From contig JAURVB010013155.1 in NCBI GenBank assembly GCA_033002965.1, positions 34,055 to 98,054 of the forward strand: 64,000 nt of DNA, in the 5' to 3' direction. The stretch comes from Piper betle (lineage: Eukaryota; Streptophyta; Magnoliopsida; Piperales; Piperaceae). How positions within the stretch are numbered: position 1 is the stretch's first letter; every line of letters starts with the position of its first letter. The notes below the pieces were generated by a model. That model searched no databases and had not been told where the DNA came from. It worked only from the letters and a program-made list of their open reading frames with translations. Positions 36,191 through 47,839 of the stretch are shown piece by piece. Made by a program: the position numbers and the translations under genes.

Positions 36191-37941
36191 CTAAAATCGC
36201 TGTTTCACACGGCGTCCATTTGCGTCAGTGCCATCAAGAAGTTCATTTGGTTGTCTGATAAGGTTACCTAGATGTTCTCCAACTTGTGCAACATGTTTCA
36301 AGAGTTCTGTTAACACGTACGGACAACTAGTCTTCAGATGTTCAAAACCATCTGTCTGCATTACCGCTACATAATAAGCAAACCATTAAAGAGTAAGTAA
36401 ATTCTACAATTTGAGTTTATATCATATGCTCTAAAAAAAAACAAAAATCCTGCCTAATTTCCCAAACTTCTTTAGTGAAGCCATTAAAAGATGAAATGAA
36501 CTTTAACGTCTATGCCATTCACCACAAAACAAACCCTTACTAATTCTCAAGGTTTCTGTCGTGATTATAAATCAGCAACCTTGAAGTCAGCAAAAAATGT
36601 TCATAGGTCATTCAGTTGACTGGTAGCCCCCAGGTGATATTACAATAAAAACATACACGATCGACGAAGATGGAGCAATGACTTAGAAAACAAATGAAAA
36701 TTTTTCTTATACAAAATTTACCTCTTAGATTTTCAGGCAATGCGACAAACTTCAGACACACTCTTTTGAGCTGGAAGCAATGATGCTGTTCAGCCAAAGC
36801 CAAAGTAGTGGCAACTGTATTTATGGCCACCTCCTCGCATAGTTGTGATTCACAAAGCAACCTCAGCCTCTCCAGGCCAAAACGATCTGCTGCTGCAAGT
36901 AGATGCTGTGCCATCATTGTGGACGCCCATTTAGAGTTCATGCCAGTGATTTCTTGCATGTCAGGAAGACTGTCCCAGTATATAAAATGCAGCATAGTCT
37001 ATTGAAAAAAAAAGGAAAAGAAAGTACAGTGTCAGAAAAACTTATAAAGGTCAAGCATTTCTGAGGCCAAACCTAAAATCTTTACTTATATATAACAGTA
37101 AATGATTAATGGCCAAAAGATACAAGTATTCAGAAATTTCAACTAGAATATTTTGAAAATACCAATGACATTAAACACAATAAGAGTTGGCAGAAAACTT
37201 ATCTTCCCAGGCAACCCCAGTAGATTTACTTGTTTACTAAGTCAGAAGGCTCAAAGAAATTCACTCGTAGACTCCAATCACAATCAAGTTGTAATTCCAA
37301 CCAATAAAATCTTACAATCATTCTTGCAAGCTTTGATAATTATCGACTCCAACCCTAATAATTATGCTATATTAGCTCCTGAAACAATACTGAGAAGCAC
37401 CCATATCTAAATTGTGTTCCCAGTTCCCATAATATAAAAGCTAGAAGACGTGGCCTCTGAAATGCTCAGCAAGTTTTTAACAATAGAAATAAGAGAAATA
37501 AAAGAAATACAAAGAAGGAGCCAGCAAGCAACCTTGAATACGGGGGCTTCAATGTCTTCAACCTTTATATGCTCTGTGTTCTTGTCCTTCAGAGGCCCAA
37601 ACAGCTGAGCGTGGAAAACAGGTGATCTAACTGCAAGCACCAATTTGTGGGCCAGAAAAATCTCATCGTCCACTTCAAAACAAACATCAGCTCCCTGCCC
37701 ACTCTTCCATAGAAATCCAAAGTGTTCACCGATATTTGAAGTTGGCACTTCAATGGTGTAGGTCTTTGGGCCTTCAGTGCGTGATTGCACCACACCCACA
37801 CTACAATGGACTGAAAGGCAATCGTCTTTTAGGTAGTCAGATGCCTCCAGCACAGATCTTCTCAAAAACCTTTTATAACCCCTGGACAATGAGATGAACT
37901 TGCACACATTACATATCAACTGCATAAAACGGTTAAGAATA

Positions 37942-37974
<33 letters not shown>

Positions 37975-39473
37975 CATACACCATATTTATACTAGCTTGA
38001 AAATTTTAATCAAAAGCACAGCATACAAACAACAAGAAACAGTTTGGCACATTAACAAGCAGTAATTGTTACTGAAGATCATTTCATAACTTCAAACAAT
38101 GTAGGTTCACACTCCATCCACGCACCAACTAACATAGAGAGCACATTGCATGTGACATTTTGAATCCCTTCATATCTAAACATTAAGTTGCCAGTAAAAA
38201 GTGAACATCTAACCTAAGAGCAGTCTGTAATTGATTTTTGAGTCCATTTTGAGCTTAATCACAGCTAATATACACGTACATGCAGATGAGAACAACAATA
38301 AACCCCAGTTTCCACCATCATCTAATCCACAAATAACACCATTTTTCTTCACACAACAAATCCAAAATGCACCAGGAACATAAATTTGCACAAAAAAGAA
38401 AGATACAAAAGCACAGAGAAGCAAAGATCAAACATCATGCAACAAAGGCACCTCAAATGCAGATGACTACAACAATAATTGCCATATTAATGATAAACCT
38501 TAGCTCTGAAAATCATCTAATCCAACAAAAAAAACACCAATTTTCTTCACATAACAAATCCTAAATGCACAAGAACACACATTTAACCCCCAAAAAAAGC
38601 ACACATTTACAACAAAAAGAAGCAAAGAACCAATAACTTGCTGCAATTAAGCACCACAAATGCGTATGACAACAACAACAAGCTCATAGAAACTTGCCCT
38701 ATAAACTACAAATCTCAGTTTCCCACATCATCTAATCTAACAAAACCACCATTTCTCTTTACATAGCGAATCCAAAATGCATCAAGAACGCACATTGAAA
38801 AAAAATGCACACAATTACAACAAAGCGAAGCAAAGATCCAATATACTTAGCAATCAAGCACCTCAAATGCAGATGACAACAACAACAATAAGCTCACATA
38901 AAATTACCCCATAAACTATAAATCTCAGTTTCCAACGTCATCTAATCTAGCAAAAACACCATCTTTCTTCACATAACAAATCCAAAAATGCATCAAGAAT
39001 ACACATTAAACAAAAAAAGAAATGAAAATCAAAGATTCAAAAATAAAATAAAAGCAAAAAGTAGTTCTTGGGCATTACCACATGCTGCCCCGGTACTTGA
39101 GCGTGTAAGGCCCCCCATCCAGCGCCCTCCCGAAATGGGTATGCACCTTGTGCCTCTCCCTGCCGCTCTGGTCCAACAGCGTCAGCTCAAACAGCGCCCT
39201 CACATCTGTCCCCTCGCTCGCAAGCGCGATGAACAGCGACACATACGCCGCATTGTCCTCCCCGCTCTTCCCGTCCGGGTAGAAGTAGATCGCCCACGAG
39301 TAGTCCCCGACCCGGAAGGAATCGGACGGAACGTACCTCCCCACGCCCATCCCCTTGGAGAGGGAGTAGCCGGTGATCTTGAAGTGGTGCGAGCCGTTGA
39401 CGGTGTCGGTGACGGAGGTCGACGAGGTGCCCGCCGTCGCCGATTCGCAGCTCCACCTCTCTGTACCCATCAA
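36191..39473 (-). CDS. BPM: MATH-BTB/POZ protein (BPM family), CUL3 ubiquitin-ligase adaptor
   Basis: Four exons join in frame: 39473-39079, 37881-37533, 36998-36722 and 36366-36191 (1197 nt, 398 aa), all with GT…AG introns. Exon 1 starts [15 protein letters not shown] and carries the MATH domain (about residues 20-145: [50 protein letters not shown]). The BTB domain runs from about 193 ([20 protein letters not shown]) to about 315. A BACK-like helical tail follows ([15 protein letters not shown]) and the protein ends NGRRVKQRF. In the family, MATH binds substrates and BTB binds Cullin3, placing it in ubiquitin ligases acting on transcription factors and PP2C phosphatases. Length and domain order match Arabidopsis BPM1-6 (~400 aa). 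No break is visible. The in-frame second ATG (39470) would lose one residue. Confidence 0.93.
37940..37973. repeat. (AAT)n microsatellite in BPM intron 1
   Basis: About eleven consecutive ATA/AAT triplets just upstream of BPM exon 2 (minus strand), inside the first intron. Confidence 0.95.
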
Positions 39474-39905
39474 AGAACGCCGGATTGGAGCGGGGAAAAC
39501 AGCTCAGGATTTCAAGATTCTTGGCTCGGGTTGGAGCTCGGAGCGCGGGAAATCGATTGGGAGGTGGAGATGGGTGGATCGAATAAGGAAGGAGAGGAAA
39601 GATTGGAGCTATTTGAGGTGGGATGGGGAAGAAGCAGAATGAGAGAGAGGGCGGCGGTGGGATTGGAGCGATTGAAGAAGAAGAAGAAGAAGAAGCGACG
39701 GAAGAAATGGAGTCCTAACTGTTTCCAAGCCGTTTCGCGTCCGATTCAACTCAGCGTGCTCGGCTCGGCTCGGCTTAATTTGCTCAGCATTTTTAAAATA
39801 TTTTTATTTTTATTTTTTTACAAAAAATTCTTTGTGCAAAAGAGAAAATATTTTAATAACAACAAGACTAATATTATAAAAGACACATCTCGGAATCAAT
39901 TTTAG

Positions 39906-40669
39906 GGAAAATTTTCATCGATTGCCCTAATGTTGAGGGCCTCGACCATGTGGTAGAGAATCTGGTCTTTATAGACTAGGTAAATTTTTTTAAAAATATA
40001 TCATAAATGATTAAGGCTCTCACTTCTTTTTAATATATGTCTCAACTCATATTTCAAGAAGATGACGAAAACTTTTATTAAGTAGAAGATACAAGAGCTA
40101 TCTATTAAAATTTTATTTTTTAAAAATAATTATGCTTAATTTTCTTACTAAAAAGTAATTTAAAAATAATATTCTTATTTAAAAAAAACGTTTCAGAAAA
40201 TAAATACCTTTGAGTGCATATTATTTCTTCTAAAATAATATAACATTATATTCGTGCATTTGGTCCTCTTAAATAGTTGGTCATTTCTACAGTCTCTTAT
40301 ATGGGCTTAGTCATTATTTTTAATTGAGGCCTATTAAAACTCATTTCTCTCGTCCTAATCTCAAAATTTTAAATCACGTGGAAAAAAATAAAATATCTTA
40401 ATATTTTTTATAGAAATATCAAAAAACCTATAATGGTAAGCTATGTCTAATCTACATTCTCTTTACACTCCACAATGCACATGCACACTAACCCCATTAT
40501 TAGTATATAGTTAAAATTAAAATATTGTTAATATTCCTAATACAATGAGTTTAGATTAATCATTACATGTCCTACGTTATGTAGGGAATTTTTTTATAGT
40601 TGGAAAACCATGCAATCTAAACTCTAATAAAAGGATCTTTGTAACTAATAACTGATTAAATCCATTTTT
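39906..40669. other. Gene-free AT-rich spacer upstream of the BPM gene
   Basis: No coding or element structure recognised. It lies between the BPM 5' region, which has a GAAGAAGAAG run at about 39674-39696, and the left end of the LTR at 40670. Confidence 0.5.
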
Positions 40670-42478
40670 TATAATATCCCGTTTCGGGTCACCCGTAAAC
40701 CAACCAAAAAATGTTATTAACAACTATACCATTTGCTAATCTACTTGAATCGAGTAAGTCGACTCGGATCTAACTGTGGCGTCTTAAGACGACGATATAA
40801 ATATACAATATATAGATGTGACGTTTAAGTTCTAACGTTGTTCTAAATAGATGCTATGATATGCAATCAAGTGTAAAACAAACCAAATAAGTGAAAATTT
40901 TAAAGAAAATAATTATTTTAAAAATAAAATGGACAAAGTCTCCCCTAAAAGTGCAATAAGGACCACCCTTCAACATTAAGCAATATATATATATAATAAA
41001 TTCAACAAATGCAGTAAAAAAATATGTCATTTCTCTCAACATTTCAATACTATTCATTTCTGATATTTTGAGTCGAGTCTAGACTTCATTGCTCAACTTG
41101 TTCATTTTTTTTACAATTTTCATTTATATGCAAAACATTTTCTCCATTTACAGAAATAACATTCAAATTTCATCATTCAAAACAATTCCACATTCAATAT
41201 CATCAATTACACTTGGCAGGTACATACGTGCGTAATTTCATTTCTACTCCTTCGCAGTCCTGAGAGCGTTCAATCTTTAAGGTTTTCACCTACATATATA
41301 ATAGAAAAGTGTCAGTAACAAGTGTTATCAGTTTATAAATAACTAATAACAAACTGATATAGGAGAGCTGACTCTCCCGTTAAATGAAAACATTCTTTTT
41401 CTTCCTCATAGAATCTCTCATAAGGGCACTAATTGGGAGTCGTCGACCTCACAAGACAGCGTCCCCTTTCTTTATCATCTCATTCTTTGGCAACTTTAAA
41501 ATATCTCTTGCGTGAGAAAATCAATGTCTATTCTTTCAGCCTTCTACATCTTCCGTGTCACTTCTAGCCCTGAGTATATAGGCCAAGTAACTTTTAAGCA
41601 TGCGCCTTCAATTCTATTTAAAACCACAAGTCTAGACATGCGTTATATAGCAGTACTCATAAACCTCCACACTTCTTTGGGTTTGAGGAACTCAAAGGTG
41701 GAGTTATCATATTTCCCTAGGAATGGAACGAATGCTCACCAAATTCAGAGCTCGCTTTGACTAATACGCTTCCTATCCAAGACGCGGTCATTGATTTTCC
41801 CTTGTTTCACATCTCACTGAAAACTCGAAAATATTGCATGTACATAAGCTTGGGTAGGGATTGTAATATAATAGACCCGAAGGCATCGTGATCTGGATGT
41901 GAGTTTTTGAAAATAAACTTGAGGGATCTCATCCTCAAAGGTTATTAATCCAAAAATTTTATGTGACTAAATGGCCGCGTGGAGTGGGATACAAAAAATC
42001 CACCATTTGACATATCCGCTTACTTGTTAAAACAAAAAAGGATATAGTATAGAAGTAAAACCAGAAACAAGTCCTAAATGGACCTGGTAGAAGCTCCAAT
42101 TGTGTCCACGTGCCTAATCGGTGAGCTCCTACTTCGTGCCTGCACATTAAACTAAAACCTAATGCCCGCTTATGATGCATTCACACATCTTATAGTACAC
42201 ACACATCAAGACACAAATCATATCAAATCACACATCAATCTATATCAGATGTTCTTGTCTATGTTACATTTAATTATCATTACTTGTTTAATTTACTTAA
42301 TTAGTTCCTTAGCATTCAGTTTAATACAATGTTCGTCCAAATTTTTCACGGCACCCCTCGGCTCAATCATGACGGTTAACCCAGCCAGTCGTGGTTGAAC
42401 CCGTGGTTATGCCTAATTTAATAGAAATAAGATACGTGAGATTTATTCGGAAGGAGGGAAGGGGTCCACGAGATTGGA

Positions 42479-42843
42479 GAGAAGACGAAGTCATTGCATT
42501 GAGAAGACGAAGTCATTGCATTGAGAAGACGAAGTCATTGCATTGAGAAGACGAAGTCATTGCATGGAGAAGACGAAGTCATTGCATGGAGAAGACGAAG
42601 TCATTGCATGGAGAAGACGAAGTCATTGCATTGAGAAGACGAAGTCATTGCATGGAGAAGACGAAGTCATTGCATTGAGAAGACGAAGTCATTGCATGGA
42701 GAAGACGAAGTCATTGCATGGAGAAGACGAAGTCATTGCATGGAGAAGACGAAGTCATTGCATGGAGAAGACGAAGTCATTGCATGGAGAAGACGAAGTC
42801 ATTGCATTGAGAAGACGAAGTCATTGCATTGAGAAGACGAAGT
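42479..42843. repeat. 22-bp minisatellite, about 16.6 copies
   Basis: Head-to-tail GAGAAGACGAAGTCATTGCA plus TT or TG (22 bp), sixteen full units from 42479 and a partial unit ending near 42843. Units are nearly identical apart from a T/G switch at the last base. Because 22 is not a multiple of 3, translation cycles through all frames. Confidence 0.95.
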
Positions 42844-42922
42844 TGCTGTTCGCTTACTATAAAGAAGGACGCCATTGCAGGTTGAAAGGGGGAGGGGCTG
42901 GAAACGGTGTTCCACGCCCAGG

Positions 42923-43432
42923 CTGCTGCTGCTAGGAGGAGGACGCCCTACTCCTCCATCCTTGCTTGCTGCTGCTAGGAGGAGGACGCCCTACTCCTCC
43001 ATCCTTGCTTGCTGCTGCTAGGAGGAGGACGCCCTACTCCTCCATCCTTGCTTGCTGCTGCTAGGAGGAGGACGCCCTACTCCTCCATCCTTGCTTGTTG
43101 CTGCCATTGGAGGAGCTCCTCCATCCTTGCTTGCTGCTGCTAGGAGGAGGACGCCCTACTCCTCCATCCTTGCTTGCTGCTGCTAGGAGGAGGACGCCCT
43201 ACTCCTCCATCCTTGCTTGTTGCTGCCATTGAAGAAGCTCCTCCATCCTTGCTTGCTGCTGTTAGGAGGAGGACGCCCTACTCCTCCATCCTTGCTTGCT
43301 GCTGCTAGGAGGAGGACGCCCTACTCCTCCATCCTTGCTTGTTGCTGCCATTGAAGAAGCTCCTCCATCCTTGCTTGCTGCTGCTAGGAGGAGGACGCCC
43401 TACTCCTCCATCCTTGCTTGCTGCTGCCATTG
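42923..43432. repeat. 43/36-bp composite minisatellite with higher-order structure
   Basis: A 43-bp unit (GCTGCTGCTAGGAGGAGGAC, then GCCCTACTCCTCC and ATCCTTGCTT) alternates with a 36-bp variant (TTGCTGCCATTG…GCTCCTCCATCCTTGCTT). The order is four 43s, 36, two 43s, 36, two 43s, 36, one 43, then a diverged 36-type unit, so 43-43-36 (122 bp) forms a higher-order repeat. Each 43-bp unit holds GGAGGAG…CTCCTCC, able to form a 7-bp stem. Confidence 0.92.
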
Positions 43433-46151
43433 GAGAAGAAGCAAGGGGAAGGAAATGTCATGTCGCTGTCTTGCTGATTAAAGGAATTGCTGAAATCCAC
43501 CCTGCTGCAATTAAGGTCGCCATTGAAGGTTGATGTTGCTGCTAGGAGGAAGACAATCTTTCCCTGCTGAAGTTGAAGCAGCATTGCAGTTGCAATTTTC
43601 ATGCATTCAAGCATGATATGTTTCTGGAAATGAATAATTAGGATTGGAAATGGCCATCCCACCGAGTGCATAAGAATTGTCTAAGTGTTATTGGATACTT
43701 GTGACTCTTTAGTCCCATCCCGCTGTCTCTTTGCGCGGCAAGGGCGCCTCGGTCCCACCGAACCCTTCCAACCCGACGCGGGAACACTCTAACCCGCACC
43801 AGCGGACGAACCCGCGCCCGAACATACAATTCAATCACGCAATTCATTTTTTTATTTACAATAAAAATATTTAACACATCAATCAATCAATCCTAGCATG
43901 TTGTGCTAATAATTATCACTTTTAAGTAATTAAATCGAAGTTAATTATACATTGTGTCGTAATCGATGATAACTAGGGTTTGTCGAGAGGCTAAAGACTC
44001 GAATTCGGCACCGGGCAATGTCCGAAAGTTCAATCGCGTTTGAATAGATGAGTTCTGCAAAAGATCCGGCGAATGTCAACAAATCCTTTATGGCAATTTT
44101 ATGGCAGTTTCCAGCGGCTTTGCAGCGTGGCAATCCGGGCTATGGGTCGGCAACTGACTCAGCGAGCTCAACCCAATGGTGGTGGTGGTGAGGGTGATAG
44201 CGATAGCGATGATCGTCCGGTGGTGGCATCGAGTCGGCAGGGTGTCGATCAGTCGTTCGATTGGCCCTTGGCCGGCCTTGGCGACAGCCCTAGGTAAAGG
44301 GGAAATTGTCAAGGGTTCAGAAGGGAGAGGCGTCAGTGACACGGCAACGGCGAATGCGGCGCGGACGGTGACGAATCAACACTGGTGTGTGGCTTCCTGT
44401 GCACCGTGGAGGTCGGCCGACAGCTGGGAATCCTTAGGATGGCATGGCGACGACTCAATGGCGGTCAGCGGTGGTGCGGTAGTCGGAGGGGGCGTCGACA
44501 GTGAGGATGGGGCATCAGAGTGGATCGGGAGAAAGGGTCGTGAAGGGGGTTTTGGGATCTCATCCTCGAGGGTTATTAATTCAAAAATTTTATGAGGCTA
44601 GATGGCCCGTGTGGAGTGGGATACAAAAAATCTGCCACTCGACATGTATGCTTACCAGTTAAAACAAAATAGGATAGAATATAGAAGTCAAACTAAAAGC
44701 AAGTCCTAAACGAACCTGGTAAAAGCTCCAATCAGTGCCTCGGTGAGCTCCTACTTCGTGCCTACACATCAAACTAAAACCTAATACCCGCTTATGATGC
44801 ATTCACACATCTTATAGTACACACACACACACATCAAGACACAACTCATATCAAATCATACATCAATCCATATCAGATATTCAAGTCTATGTTGCATTTA
44901 ATTATCATTACTTGTTTAATTTACTTAATTAGTTCCTTAGCATTTAGTTTAATACAATTCAATCACGCAATTCATTTTTTTATTTACAATAAAAATATTT
45001 AACAAATCAATCAATCAATCCTAAGCATGTTGTGCTAATAATTGTCACTTTTAAGTAATTAAGTCGAAGTTAATTATACATTGTGTCGTAATCGATGATT
45101 GCGAGGGTTTGTCGAGAGGCTAGAGACTCTAATTCGGCACCCGGCAATGTCCAAAGTTCAATCGTGTTTGACTAGATGAGTTCTGCAAAAGATCCGGCAA
45201 ATGTCAGCAAATCTAATTTTATGGCAATTTTACGGCAGTTTCTAGCGGCTTTCAAGCGTGGCAATCCGGGCTATGGGTCAGCACTGGCTCGGTGAGCTCA
45301 ACCCAATGGTGGTGGTGGTGAGGGCGATAGCGATAGCGATGATCGTCGGCGGTGGCATCGAGTCGGCAGGGTGTCAGTCAGTCATCCGATTGGCCCTTGG
45401 CCGGCCTTGGTGGTAGCCCTAGGTAAAGGGGAAATTGTCTAAGGGTCGAAGGGGGAGGCGTCAGTGACACGACAGTGGCAAAGTGGTGCAGACGGCAATG
45501 AATTGACGATAGGATGGGCAGTGCTATGGTGCAGCTCCCTTGCGTCGTGGAAGTCAAATGGCGGCTGGAAATCCTTAGGACGACACGGCGACGACTGGAT
45601 GGCGGTCGGCGATGGTGCAGCGGCTGGAGGGGGCATTAACGGTGAGGATGGAGGCGGCATCTGGGTGGATCGAGAGAAAGGGGTGGATCGTGAAGGGGGT
45701 TTTGTGGCAATTTCGTGAATAAAAGTTGACACGACTCCAACTTAAATAAAAAATAATAACCAATTCCTAATAAATTCTAAAACAAAACCAAAAAAATAGG
45801 GAAAATTTTCATAAATATAATACATAACATAACATCACAATGACATATTTTATAACTAATAACCCACCCAAACTACTCTATACGCGTCTTAATACATTAT
45901 TCGATCTAAAAATAATTCTATGATCAAAGATATAAAAAAATAAGTGTATACTATTATATACTCTGATAACTTATTTCTCATCAACTTTCTAACTTTAGCA
46001 TCATATACTTAGGTACGCTTAACCCTCGTTGCCTATAATGCATGGTTAGCCTCGACTTAACACGCGCTCATGAAATTGACTCGACTCGATCCGACAATTA
46101 AACCAACTAGTTCGCTTATATAAAACTTAGACTCGAGTCACGGGTTTTACA

Positions 46152-47372
46152 CTTTTTTTGTTTCTTCACAATTTTGGATAGATTAAGAATAATTAAGACA
46201 ATTAATTAGTTTAAAAATAATAAAGAATACCCATTCCCAAGTACCTAGTTAGAATATTTCTAAGAGACATAAGCAATTATTAGTAGATGGTCATGACCAT
46301 GAAGAAGAAAACAACTACAAGTCCCAATTCACACAAGGATATGCAAATATCTTAAAACAAACTAAACCTTCACACAAAGATATGTAATGCTCATCTCCAA
46401 GCTTCCAAGCAAGTGAAATCTAAACATTTTCTTAAAGGGGAAGGAATCAACAAGCTCAAAGCCAATAAACATCATTCCAGTTTCATTTCCACCTTGATCT
46501 TACTCATCACATTATAAAAATATCTAGATGCAAGACTCATTTTTATTGGATGTCCTAAACTACCCATGAGCCTAGCCACATATACCTAGTCAACCTATTT
46601 AATATGGGGCCGACTCTAATATCATTTGTAAGGTGGGGACATCACAATCAAACTTTACGTATAAATTAATTATCTTAAATAATTAATTCAAAATAATTAA
46701 TTCAAATAAAAGATCTATAATTAAACACACTCTAATATTTGATCTTATATCATTAATAAGTACTAGGTAAGATGCATCATTATGTACGACTTATAGTATG
46801 TATAAATTTTAATTTTTTAGATAAATTTTTGTTAACTAATGAGATATATTATAACAATTAAATATCTTAAATATAAATTCTAATTTTTAATTTAATAAGA
46901 AGATAAATTACAATAATTTAGTTATTTTTTAATTTTTTCATATTTTGATTGGTTAAATACTCCTTTTAATTATGCCATGATTGAGTTCTCTTTTATTAAT
47001 AAGATTAAACTAGACCAGATATTACGACACGTGTGATTTATAAAAAATTAAATATTAACTTTATACATAAACTCAAGTTAAATAATGAAATAGATTTTAA
47101 TAATTTATTATCTTAAATATAAATTTTAATTAATTTTAAAGATAAAATATGTTAATATTGAGCAAGAAAATAAATTATAATAATTTAATTTGTATATTAT
47201 TATTATTTTTAATATTTTAATTAGTTAAATTACATATTTTTAATTACAGGTATGTATTAAATCCTCTTTTATTAATAATAGTAGATTGTGAAGATTAATT
47301 TTTATGGGATATCATAAATAAGCTCGTATTGTAATCACAATGTACATAAAATGCACTCTGTTATTTTAGCAA
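46152..47372. repeat. AT-rich upstream region with two copies of a dispersed repeat
   Basis: No gene. About 46740-46985 and 47010-47275 are two versions of one AT-rich sequence. Shared motifs are GATAAATTATAATAATTTA, TTTTGATTGGTTAAAT and GTATGTATTAAAT/TTGAGTTCTCTTTTATTAATA. The same motifs recur in the GDSL gene introns at about 61215-61320 and 62500-62775. Element class unknown. Confidence 0.6.
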
Positions 47373-47380
47373 TATAAAAA
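47373..47380 (+). promoter_or_regulatory. Candidate TATA box of the first ARM gene
   Basis: TATAAAAA at 47373-47380. The paralogous copy has TATAAAAAG at about 53820, 60 bp before its ATG. Here the ATG is 460 bp downstream, so a long leader (perhaps spliced, with tcag|gtatga near 47780) would be needed. Confidence 0.45.
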
Positions 47381-47461
47381 GCCGTTGTCTTATTATAAGA
47401 TAAGTCTTGGACGACTTCGGTGAGGGAGTCAAGCCAGGAGTAGATTGCCAGCCAAGTAAAA

Positions 47462-47597
47462 CCAGTGAGGTTCCAAGAATTCATACACAAGAAGATAGAT
47501 TGCCCAGTGAAGTTCCAAGAATTCATACACAAGAAGATAGATTGCCAGCCAAGTAAAACCAGTGAAGTTCCAGGAATTCATACACAAGAAGATATAT
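47462..47597. repeat. Three direct repeats in the leader/promoter of the first ARM gene
   Basis: The unit CCAGTGARGTTCCARGAATT, then CATACACAAGAAGATA, starts at 47462, 47504 and 47559. Spacings differ (42 and 55 bp) because AGCCAAGTAAAA is kept only before the first and third. Not found near the paralogue. Confidence 0.9.
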
Positions 47598-47839
47598 ATG
47601 AAACGTAGAGACTATGTTGTGGCTTCTGAATTGCCCATTTTTCCGGTTGTATATCGGCAAGAGCCGAAAGCCAAGAGCCAACGCAAACGTGCCCCCGACG
47701 CCCAATCCCAAGCTTGACATCATATATACTGCTCAACAAGCATCAATCTTCTCGATCATTGCCTGTTTGATCACAAATCAGGTATGATATTCACAACCCA
47801 ACAACCAATTCATCACAATTCATACCAGAACCTTGAGCT

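Larger units (their letters stand above)
42331..43823. mobile_element. 1493-bp minisatellite-bearing insertion, possible TIR transposon
   Basis: The second LTR duplicate reads TTTAGTTTAATACAATTCAA without interruption (~44947). The first is interrupted exactly there: ATACAAT occurs at 42324-42330 and again at 43824-43830, enclosing a segment that begins GTTCGTCC and ends CCCGAAC. The termini form a 5-bp inverted repeat (GTTCG…CGAAC), and GGACGAAC, complement of the first eight bases, sits 12 bp inside the right end. A 7-bp duplication with short inverted ends suggests a non-autonomous DNA transposon; superfamily undetermined. About 870 of its 1493 bases are two minisatellites. No transposase is present. 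The frames at 42543-42935 and 43296-43533 are repeat read-through. Confidence 0.65.
40670..46151 (-). mobile_element. Rearranged solo LTR of the dominant family (copy J/K)
   Basis: On the minus strand it starts tgtaaaaccc at 46151 and ends at about 40670 with a decayed terminus. Its 5482 bp are explained by three parts: a normal ~2.85 kb LTR, a 1493-bp insertion (42331-43823) plus its 7-bp duplication, and a ~1.13 kb internal tandem duplication. The duplication is seen because the text starting GGGATCTCATCCTC (~41923) restarts at about 44554. Both duplicates contain the hairpin region, the GAGCTCCTACTTCGTGCC block and the GC-rich block; only the first holds the insertion. The flanks ttttt and ctttt could be a decayed duplication but are too simple to weigh. 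Frames in 44073-45763 are LTR noise. Confidence 0.8.

Noticed and set aside
42479..42843. Regular short direct repeats resembling a CRISPR array
   Set aside because: The 22-bp units are head-to-tail with no spacers, in a plant genome; it is a minisatellite.
42543..42935. 130-residue repetitive protein (RRRSHCMEKTKSLHGEDE…)
   Set aside because: It is read-through of the 22-bp array, whose unit length cycles all frames; no independent coding evidence.
43700..43823. TTTAGTCCCATCCCG segment resembling the plant snRNA upstream element
   Set aside because: It differs from RTCCCACATCG at several positions, and no TATA or snRNA sequence follows.
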